Below, piece after piece: positions 6,032 through 11,888 of a DNA stretch of 11,888 nucleotides. The position numbers and the translations under genes were made by a program. Source of the stretch: JABLTI01 sp030629105 (lineage in GTDB: Archaea; Asgardarchaeota; Heimdallarchaeia; JABLTI01); contig DAOVPS010000095.1 in assembly GCA_030629105.1 (NCBI GenBank), positions 1 to 11,888 of the forward strand, given 5' to 3'. Every line of letters begins with the position of its first letter. The first letter of the stretch is position 1. The notes under the pieces were generated by a model. That model saw nothing but the letters and a program-made list of their open reading frames with translations, did no database searches and was not told the DNA's origin.

Positions 6032-6802
6032 ATGAGTAAATATAATGAACTAAGTTTAGATGAACAAATCATCCAAATTGCAGAATGGATTGCCAATTCT
6101 AAACATCTTGTAGCTTTCACAGGAGCAGGAATAAGTACTGAATCCGGGATTCCTGATTTCCGAGGACCAGATGGTGTGTAGACTAGAAGAGATAAAGGAC
6201 TTCCTCCTCCGAAAATGAAAAAATCATGGAGTGAAATACAACCAAATAGTGGTCATCTTGCATTAGTGGAACTACAAAATAAGGGTTTATTGAAATTCTT
6301 AATCACACAGAATGTTGATGGATTACACTTAATTTCAGGAATAAAACCTGATCTTTTAGCAGAATTGCATGGTAATAGTAATTTCATGGTTTGTTTATCC
6401 TGTAACAAAAAAATGACTTACGAAGAAGCAGATTGGGATAAAAGTAGATGGGGTCCAGGTTACAGAACAAGCTCTGTTAATGAATTCCAACCAACTTGTC
6501 CAAATTGTGATGGAAGAATTATTTCTTCAATAGTGAATTTTGGAGATCCAATGCCAGAGGATGATTTTTTGAAATCTCAGGAGCATTCCGATCAAGCTGA
6601 CGTTTACTTGATTATTGGTTCATCCCTGGTAGTTACACCTGCAGCTGATTTGCCAGAATTAGCAAGAAAAAATGGTGCTAAATTGGTTTTAATTAATATG
6701 GGGGAAACTCCGTATGATGATTTGGTTGACATAAAGATCGAAGAGAAAATTGGTGGAGTAATAACTAAGATAGTTTCTCAAGTAAAGGAAAATCTTAGGT
6801 AA
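6032..6802 (+). pseudogene. Sir2-family NAD-dependent protein deacylase interrupted by one in-frame TAG
   Basis: Reading from ATG 6032, the frame gives 256 codon positions of a full-length sirtuin with TAG at codon 50. Upstream of the TAG lie the NAD-binding FTGAGISTESGIPDFRGPDG (29-48). Downstream come WTRRD-type context without the W (TRRDKGLPPP), QNVDGLH (93-99), catalytic H113 in ELHGN, two zinc-binding cysteine pairs (C121/C124 and C156/C159), NFGDPMP (169-175), GSSLVVTPA (196-204) and the nucleotide-binding LVLINMG. Relatives commonly read GPDGVW or GPxGVWT here, so the stop replaces a tryptophan (TGG to TAG). No other damage is visible. A product starting at the next methionine (ATG 6215, 195 residues) would lack the NAD-binding loop and should be inactive. 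Either the gene is freshly broken, the codon is read through, or the base is an error in assembly or sequencing. The downstream winged-helix gene is on the same strand. Confidence 0.8.
6179..6181 (+). other. In-frame TAG at a conserved tryptophan position of Sir2
   Basis: Codon 50 of the sirtuin frame is TAG, preceded by GGT GTG and followed by ACT AGA AGA. One G-to-A change from TGG would explain it. TAG appears to be an ordinary stop elsewhere in this window: it ends the HemK2-like gene and the 322-residue gene, and reading through those adds only 7 and 13 unremarkable codons. Normal TGG tryptophan codons occur elsewhere in the same sir2 frame. Confidence 0.85.
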
Positions 6803-6803
6803 C

Positions 6804-6813
6804 TTTTTTTTTT
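6804..6813 (+). terminator. T-tract after sir2
   Basis: Ten consecutive Ts begin one base after the sir2 stop codon, with no clear hairpin. A T-run directly behind a gene is the usual archaeal termination signal, suggesting that the winged-helix gene downstream has its own promoter. Confidence 0.45.
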
Positions 6814-6881
6814 AATAGTTTTAAAAAGGAAGCAATATTTTTTATTATCGAGAAATTATAGAGTGAGTGAGAGAAATTACG

Positions 6882-7175
6882 ATGATGGATTTCAGCAAAC
6901 TGGAGAAGCTTATGAAGGCATTTGCTTCATCAACTCGACTAGGGATTATTGATTGCATTCAGCTTGGTATAACAAATCCAAGAGACATAGCAATAACGAT
7001 TGATAAGCATCGTTCAACCATCGAAAATCATTTGCGTATTCTTTTAGAAGCTGATGTTGTGAAAAGAGTTCAAACTAAAAACAAGAAAGGATTACCTAGC
7101 TCTACTTATGTTTTACAGAAGAATGCTAACGTTCTCATGGCAACAATAAAGCATTTAGCAAAAGAAAATCAATGA
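6882..7175 (+). CDS. ArsR-like winged-helix transcriptional regulator
   Basis: A DNA-binding protein of about 97 residues with one winged helix-turn-helix domain and little else. The first helix carries KAFASSTRLGIIDCI, the standard opening of ArsR-type domains. The recognition region is DIAITIDKHRSTIENHLRIL, and the wing follows in VVKRVQTKNKKGLPSSTYVL. No cysteine pair of the metal-sensing ArsR type is seen (only one cysteine, in the first helix), so the inducer is unknown. The C-terminal helix probably dimerises. Of the candidate starts, GTG 6867, ATG 6882 and ATG 6885, I prefer 6882: a TATA-like AATTATA at about 6853-6860 would place the transcript start close to it, and no convincing Shine-Dalgarno site supports the GTG. 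The gene lies downstream of the broken sir2 and converges with the beta-lactamase-like gene, 24 bases from its stop. Its targets cannot be told from sequence. Confidence 0.8.
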   Translation: MMDFSKLEKLMKAFASSTRLGIIDCIQLGITNPRDIAITIDKHRSTIENHLRILLEADVVKRVQTKNKKGLPSSTYVLQKNANVLMATIKHLAKENQ

Positions 7176-7199
7176 AAATTGTCGTTCAATGAAATTCTT

Positions 7200-8372
7200 T
7201 TACCGTTTATCATTTTTATCTTTTCTAAATATAAATATCATAAGCAGAAATGTTGTACATCCTAGAGCTAATATTATTGGAAACGAAATAGAAACGTTTT
7301 GAACAGCTGGCAGAATATAATCTTCTATAATATCAAGGTAGGGTTCAGTATCAGAAACTGAAAATGATGCTGTGAAGACCACGACTATATCGTATTCAGG
7401 AATAACAAAAACATGTTGTCCATGACGACCCCAAGCAGTGTACATGCCCGACAAAGGATGCAACCACCACAATTCTCCATAACCCAAATTATAGCCTAAA
7501 GACCAGTGAAGACTAGTAGTATTTTCTACCCAATCCACCGGAAGTATTTGTTGACCATCCCATGAACCATTATTAAGGTAAAGATAACCTAATTTCGCCA
7601 TATCTCGAGGCGTCATAAAGAGCCCATGTCCTCCGTAATACACACCAGTTCGATCATATTCCCAGTGATATTGTGTTATTCCTAAAGGACCAAAGAGATA
7701 TTGATTAGCAAATTCTTTGGTAGTATTCCCGGTTACTTCTTGAATTATTGCTGAGAGAAGATGGGTTCCACCTGTATCATAATTAAAGATAGTTCCAGGT
7801 TCTGTTGCCATAGGCAAGTCAAGAATGTATTGAACTTGATCATCACTGCTCATCCAACCTGGCCAAATTGCATCATCACCAGGATAAGCCATACCAGTAG
7901 ACATCATCAAAAGATGTTGAATCTCCATTGCTTCTTTTCTAGAATCGATATTAGAGACATTTCGACCTGGGAAAAAATCGAGAACTTTTTGATGAACATT
8001 TGAAATAAAACCTTCCTTAATAGCTGCACCAATCAATGCACAAGTAAAGCTCTTAGTAACAGACCAAAGAGCATGTGACCAAGAAGCTTCATATAATCCA
8101 AAATAACCCTCTTGAACAAGATATTCGTTTCGTATTACAACAACTGAATCGACTGTAACAGATAAATCTTCCATATATGAAATCATCTCCTCTAGAAGAT
8201 CCTTATCCATGCCTTGTTGTCTAGGTTTTGCAGTTTGCCAGTCATCAGTTGGCCAAACAAGAGATTCAGCATTAATAGCTCTGGAAGAATTACTTAAGAG
8301 AATTAGTAACGAGAGAAAAAGGGTCAATAAACCAGAAATAGTTTTTTTAGATCTTGTCAAAATAAGTCCCAA
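7200..8372 (-). CDS. Exported, membrane-anchored serine beta-lactamase-like hydrolase
   Basis: A 390-residue protein of the class C beta-lactamase / penicillin-binding-protein-like serine hydrolase fold. The N-terminus has basic residues (RSKK at 7-10) followed by a hydrophobic stretch (about 11-28), a signal peptide with a likely cleavage site near residue 35. The nucleophile motif is SVTK at 104-107, Y198 lies in NYDTGG where many relatives have YSN, and the third motif region is GRHGQ at 315-319. The hydrophobic stretch at about 361-382 is a C-terminal anchor, ended by a basic tail (RKDKNDKR), so the enzyme should face outward. In archaea such enzymes are usually presumed peptidases or esterases, since peptidoglycan is absent; the substrate here is unknown. 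The start is TTG 8372: the frame is closed upstream by TAA at 8430-8432 and has no ATG in between. The gene lies 84 bases behind the large surface protein on the same strand. Confidence 0.85.
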   Translation of the reverse strand: MGLILTRSKKTISGLLTLFLSLLILLSNSSRAINAESLVWPTDDWQTAKPRQQGMDKDLLEEMISYMEDLSVTVDSVVVIRNEYLVQEGYFGLYEASWSHALWSVTKSFTCALIGAAIKEGFISNVHQKVLDFFPGRNVSNIDSRKEAMEIQHLLMMSTGMAYPGDDAIWPGWMSSDDQVQYILDLPMATEPGTIFNYDTGGTHLLSAIIQEVTGNTTKEFANQYLFGPLGITQYHWEYDRTGVYYGGHGLFMTPRDMAKLGYLYLNNGSWDGQQILPVDWVENTTSLHWSLGYNLGYGELWWLHPLSGMYTAWGRHGQHVFVIPEYDIVVVFTASFSVSDTEPYLDIIEDYILPAVQNVSISFPIILALGCTTFLLMIFIFRKDKNDKR

Positions 8373-8404
8373 AGGAATTATGTGATGTATTAATAAAAGA
8401 GATA

Positions 8405-8426
8405 GTTCTACTCTTGAAAATAGAAC
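8405..8426. repeat. Inverted repeat between the surface protein and hydrolase genes
   Basis: GTTCTA (8405-8410) and TAGAAC (8421-8426) are perfect inverted copies with a ten-base spacer. They lie in the 84-base gap after the stop of the surface-protein gene and before the hydrolase start. The repeat could be a weak terminator stem or an operator for the hydrolase; no T-tract follows it directly on the minus strand. Confidence 0.3.
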
Positions 8427-8456
8427 GAGTTATAGGTATAGGGAGCGAACAAACGA

Positions 8457-11400
8457 TTATTTGGAAGACTTTTCAATGGAACTAAGCATCTTATCACTTC
8501 TTTCTTGACGCTTTTGTAAACCAATTCTAATCCATTTCTGTTCCTCATTTTTCCTACGCAAGTTGAAAAGATAAGGAATAACATAATAGACAAATAAAAT
8601 ACCAACAGTCCCAGAGAAAACTGAGGCTAAAATAGTTAGAAGCCTCTTACCGGGATTACTGGATGGATTTAAAGGATTAGTACCTTCCTCAATCTCCTCG
8701 TAATCACTATAGCCATCATTGTCAGTGTCATAACGATCTGGATCAGTAAAATAAATCATAATTTCTTCTCCATCTAACAGACCATCGTCATCCATATCCG
8801 GATCATTTGGTGAGGTATTGTATACAATTGCTTCTTGAAAATCTGTCAGACCATCGTCATCTGTATCAACTTTTATTGGTGAGGAGAGGTAAAGATAGAC
8901 TTCATCTGCATCATTAAGTAAATCTCCGTCTGTGTCATTTACAGTCGGATCTGAAAAATACCAGTATTCTGCTACATTAACTAACCCATCTCCATCTAAA
9001 TCGTCCATAGAATCATCATATAGCGGATTGAAATTATATACGTATTCGAAATAATCATCCATTCCATCGCTATCGGTATCAGCTAAATATGGAGCAGAAC
9101 CAAATACTATTTCGAGGGGATCAATTAAGCCATCAAAATCGGAATCCACTCTTAATGGATGTGAACCATAAAGGAAAATCTCATCGCCATCGGTTAGGCT
9201 GTCGTTATCAGTATCAGGATCAAATGGGTTGGTTCCAAAATTGAACACTTCAAGTGAATCACTCAAACCGTCAAAATCTGTATCCCAGTTTGTAGCATTT
9301 GTTCCATAAATAATAATTTCATTGTAATCCGTTAAGTAATCACCATCTGTATCATCTAAATTTAAATCTGTACCCCAGAAGACTTCTTCACAATCCAGTA
9401 ATCGATCATCATCCGTGTCGGAATCAAAAGGATCACCATTATATAGGAATTCTTCGTAATTTGTTAATTCATCAGTATCATAGTTGAGAGAAGCATCATC
9501 AAAGAATGGATCCAAATTGTATATAACTTCATAACCGTCTAACATAAGGTCTCCGTCTGTATCATTCATTATTGGATTCGTTCCACTAATTGTAATTTCA
9601 TTATAATCTGATAGTTGATCTCCGTCTGTATCCCATAAATTCGGATCTGTTTGAAAGGTATTATTCTGGAGATATTGGTCATCTAGTGGATCTATCATTA
9701 CCTCATAATAATCATCCAGTAAGTCAAAATCAGTATCATTAGTTAATGGATTTGAAAAGTAAACAAAAATTTCTTCGAAATCATCTAGATTATCTGTGTC
9801 TGTATCATTCAGATTGGGGTTTGTTCCATAACCATATTCCCCAAGATTTGTAATAGTATCTAAATCAGGATCAAGTCCTGAATCATTAAACAGTGGATTT
9901 AAGCTGTTAGCAATTTCATACCCATCTGGCATCCCATCATATTCGCTATCTGGGTTTGTTGCATTTGTTCCATGAATTAATATTTCATCACCATCTGTGA
10001 GTTGATCATCATCCGTATCTGGATTATTTGGATGAGTACCATGAATATTAACCTCATCTCCATCTGTTAAAGAATCCGAATCAGTATCTGAAAGATAAGG
10101 GTCGGAGCCATAGGTAAATTCCTCCAGATTTGTAAGACCATCAGGTTCAAAATCATCGCTTGCATCTGTAACATTATGCGGATTTAGTCCATAACTTATT
10201 TCCCACCCATCTAAAATTAGATCGGAATCCTCATCGGGATCAAATGGGTCTAATCCATAGAGAATTTCATCTCCATCTAAGAGAAGATCATCGTCAGAAT
10301 CAGGATCAATTGGATCAGTGAAATAAACGCTCAATTCTTCCAGATTTGACAAGTCATCATGATCTGTATCAAAAATACCATTGATGTAATAAGCTGCTTG
10401 TCCAGAAACCGGATGATTGTCTCTCCACAAAACATGAATCTCGTCTGTGTTCTTATCATAAGCAACAGATGGTGCAAAAGCGGTTGTAAAATTATTTGTA
10501 ATTAATGATGCATTTGTCCAACATCCCAATAAAGTATCATAAATCATAACATGAATCCCCCCTCTATATGTTCCATCATACTGATTGTTTGGATACGTTA
10601 AGATAATATCTCCTCTAGGGGTAGCAGCTGCTTCAAGAATATTAAGACCAATGTCTGAAGCTTCTGAGGTTAAAATTGAAACACCACTCCATGTTAATCC
10701 TGTTTTATTTAGGTAGACGATATGTGGTCCTGCTATTTCATCAATGGAGTTTATGAAAATATGAATAGTATCATTAACTGCAAGAATTTCAGGTCCTGGA
10801 ACATACGTTTTTCCTCCATCCATTTCTTCTTGCCCAATTGATTCCTCTAATCCCCAAGATGTTTCGCCGATTTGTTTATCATAATATCTTATCCTATGCA
10901 ATACATAATAGATCTCACCTAATCTCTGTGATTGTATTACATGAATTGTGTCATCATTCGTAATTGCAATTTTATAATTATATGGTTTAGCATATCCAAT
11001 AAATAGGATATCTGACCAACTATCCTCTCCGAGTCGCATTTGATAAAATGTGGAGTAGCCAGTAATATCTTCAATCATAGCAGATTGTGTGGAAGCAGAC
11101 CAAATTATATGTGGAGTATTATACTGATCAATGGTTATCTGTGGATTGTGAGAAGGTAAAGCATGACCTTGTCCATCAACTCCAGGATCAATTCTTTCTG
11201 TATTACTCCATGTACTATTATACCAGTATTGATAATAAGTATGAGAGCTGTCTTGAGTCAATCCCCAGCAGAAAGCTAAATGAACTCTACCTATATCATC
11301 TGCTACTGCGTCTAATCTAAATTCATAATTTATTGTTCTACTATCCAACAAATCTAGCGGGGCATATGTTCCGTTTTCATAAATTAATTGATGATATAAT

Positions 11401-11768
11401 GATCTTCCATTTTCATAATTTGACCAAAATATGTGAGTTCGACTAAAACTATCAACAACCACACTTGGTGTAATGGGTTGAAATGGGCTATCAACTATTG
11501 TCAAATTATCCCAATTGATACTTGGGGTTTCTGCTTGTGGAAGCATTGAATAACCATGAGAAAAAATTTCTTTTGATGTTAAGACAGAAACACCATCTTT
11601 GTCATTTTCAGATAAAATACTCGTCATTTGGTTACCAAATGAGTGAGTAGTAGATAGCGTACTAGTCAGGACAAGTGTTATTGTTAGAAAAATGCCTAAC
11701 CATAATAAAATGCTGCCTTTACCATCAACTTTACCAGGGAAACGAATTCTAACGTCTTTTCCCCCCAT
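8457..11768 (-). CDS. Large cell-surface protein: signal segment, probable beta-propeller, about 24 TSP3-like calcium-binding repeats, C-terminal membrane anchor
   Basis: An 1103-residue protein with no family name that I can assign. A basic N-terminus precedes a hydrophobic signal segment at about 19-36. Residues about 95-460 carry repeated blocks such as DSFSRTHIFWS, DDIGRVHLAF, DQYNTPHIIWS, NDDTIHVIQS, VNDTIHIFIN and NTDEIHVLW, spaced about 50-60 residues apart, as in sialidase-like beta-propeller blades. Residues about 467-1035 are acidic thrombospondin-type-3-like repeats. A membrane helix lies at about 1043-1068, followed by a lysine/arginine-rich tail of about 33 residues, so the bulk is outside and the tail in the cytoplasm. 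Many NxS/T sites suit surface glycosylation. The likely role is adhesion, surface-layer or ligand binding stabilised by calcium; this is inferred from architecture. ATG 11768 lacks a Shine-Dalgarno site and is probably near-leaderless. The hydrolase gene follows on the same strand. Confidence 0.85.
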   Translation of the reverse strand: MGGKDVRIRFPGKVDGKGSILLWLGIFLTITLVLTSTLSTTHSFGNQMTSILSENDKDGVSVLTSKEIFSHGYSMLPQAETPSINWDNLTIVDSPFQPITPSVVVDSFSRTHIFWSNYENGRSLYHQLIYENGTYAPLDLLDSRTINYEFRLDAVADDIGRVHLAFCWGLTQDSSHTYYQYWYNSTWSNTERIDPGVDGQGHALPSHNPQITIDQYNTPHIIWSASTQSAMIEDITGYSTFYQMRLGEDSWSDILFIGYAKPYNYKIAITNDDTIHVIQSQRLGEIYYVLHRIRYYDKQIGETSWGLEESIGQEEMDGGKTYVPGPEILAVNDTIHIFINSIDEIAGPHIVYLNKTGLTWSGVSILTSEASDIGLNILEAAATPRGDIILTYPNNQYDGTYRGGIHVMIYDTLLGCWTNASLITNNFTTAFAPSVAYDKNTDEIHVLWRDNHPVSGQAAYYINGIFDTDHDDLSNLEELSVYFTDPIDPDSDDDLLLDGDEILYGLDPFDPDEDSDLILDGWEISYGLNPHNVTDASDDFEPDGLTNLEEFTYGSDPYLSDTDSDSLTDGDEVNIHGTHPNNPDTDDDQLTDGDEILIHGTNATNPDSEYDGMPDGYEIANSLNPLFNDSGLDPDLDTITNLGEYGYGTNPNLNDTDTDNLDDFEEIFVYFSNPLTNDTDFDLLDDYYEVMIDPLDDQYLQNNTFQTDPNLWDTDGDQLSDYNEITISGTNPIMNDTDGDLMLDGYEVIYNLDPFFDDASLNYDTDELTNYEEFLYNGDPFDSDTDDDRLLDCEEVFWGTDLNLDDTDGDYLTDYNEIIIYGTNATNWDTDFDGLSDSLEVFNFGTNPFDPDTDNDSLTDGDEIFLYGSHPLRVDSDFDGLIDPLEIVFGSAPYLADTDSDGMDDYFEYVYNFNPLYDDSMDDLDGDGLVNVAEYWYFSDPTVNDTDGDLLNDADEVYLYLSSPIKVDTDDDGLTDFQEAIVYNTSPNDPDMDDDGLLDGEEIMIYFTDPDRYDTDNDGYSDYEEIEEGTNPLNPSSNPGKRLLTILASVFSGTVGILFVYYVIPYLFNLRRKNEEQKWIRIGLQKRQERSDKMLSSIEKSSK
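8664..10370 (-). repeat. Array of about 24 acidic TSP3-like calcium-binding repeats (coding repeat)
   Basis: By eye I count about 24 tandem units at residues 467-1035 of the surface protein, most 22-23 residues long with the pattern DTDxDxLxDxxE, then an aromatic/hydrophobic strand, then a GT.P or DP turn. The spaced aspartates are the calcium ligands of thrombospondin type 3 and related bacterial repeats. Four units are longer and carry an inserted DD(A/S) block followed by LTN.EE(F/Y), at residues about 521-551, 616-646, 745-775 and 908-936. At the DNA level the units are diverged, sharing only short phrases such as CCATCTGTTA or ATCGTCATC, so this is an old array rather than a recent expansion. 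Confidence 0.8.
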
Positions 11769-11773
11769 TTTAT

Positions 11774-11806
11774 CGTTATGATATAACGTATTTTCAATTT
11801 AATAAC
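11774..11806 (-). promoter_or_regulatory. Candidate promoter and dyad upstream of the surface-protein gene
   Basis: On the minus strand a TATA-like TTATTAAAT lies at 11798-11806, about 34 bases before the ATG at 11768, pointing to a leader of only a few bases. Between them, CGTTAT-gat-ATAACG (11774-11788) is a perfect dyad covering the expected transcript start. It is a candidate repressor site; neither element is proven. The remaining 11807-11888 holds no gene that I can see. Confidence 0.35.
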
Positions 11807-11888
11807 TTAATTACAAGTATTGTATTCATTTTTGGGAGTAATTTATTAGTGATTAAATTACAATATTTTACTCATGTCAACACTTGAT

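Noticed and set aside
6179..6181. Pyrrolysine at the sir2 TAG
   Set aside because: The position is normally tryptophan and structurally constrained, and TAG ends two other genes in the window normally. Nothing here shows pyl genes. Kept only as a remote alternative.
7169..7196. Direct repeat TCAATGAAA in the gap between the winged-helix and hydrolase genes
   Set aside because: Only about nine to eleven AT-rich bases repeated twice; easily due to chance and not linked to any element.
8408..8605. Minus-strand 65-codon frame overlapping the C-terminus of the surface protein
   Set aside because: It is a second frame of the membrane-anchor region, with no start signal or motif of its own.
8664..10370. 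CRISPR array or DNA-level tandem repeat
   Set aside because: The repetition is at protein level; DNA units are diverged, all in one frame, with no constant repeat and no spacers.

Overview
The window is AT-rich and looks archaeal. The evidence is a ksgA/Dim1 rRNA dimethyltransferase followed by a HemK2/Mtq2-type release-factor methyltransferase (a common archaeal pairing), TATA-like boxes about 25-35 bases ahead of likely transcript starts, few strong Shine-Dalgarno sites, an ArsR-like winged-helix regulator, and large membrane-anchored surface proteins with acidic calcium-binding repeats. The gene set and style suggest an Asgard-type archaeon, perhaps Heimdallarchaeia-like. That is an impression from protein character only; no marker gene here settles it.

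Layout. Bases 1-363 hold the 3' end of a UDP-GlcNAc 2-epimerase gene. An acyl-CoA ligase (507-2219) follows, ending in a clean hairpin plus T-tract terminator (2231-2269). Next is the translation-related pair ksgA (2343-3203) and hemK2-like (3226-3837). Two unrecognised genes then encode proteins that each end in a single C-terminal membrane segment: one of 322 aa (3908-4876), and one of 54 aa (4952-5116) that is easy to miss. Converging on them, six bases away, is a HAD-superfamily phosphatase on the minus strand (5123-5887). A Sir2 NAD-dependent deacylase gene (6032-6802) reads divergently from the phosphatase and is interrupted by one in-frame TAG exactly where the family has a conserved tryptophan. 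A small winged-helix regulator follows (6882-7175).

The right third is a minus-strand cell-surface block. It has an 1103-aa protein (8457-11768) with a signal segment, a probable beta-propeller region, about 24 thrombospondin-type-3-like calcium-binding repeats, a C-terminal membrane helix and a basic cytoplasmic tail. Behind it lies an exported, membrane-anchored serine beta-lactamase-like hydrolase (7200-8372). The two share topology and direction and may be co-transcribed.

No tRNA, rRNA, CRISPR array, transposase or integrase was recognised, and no complete new multi-gene system is evident. The points most worth a second look are the Sir2 stop codon, the higher-order periodicity in the acidic repeats, the two adjacent single-helix membrane proteins, and several perfect dyads near gene starts.
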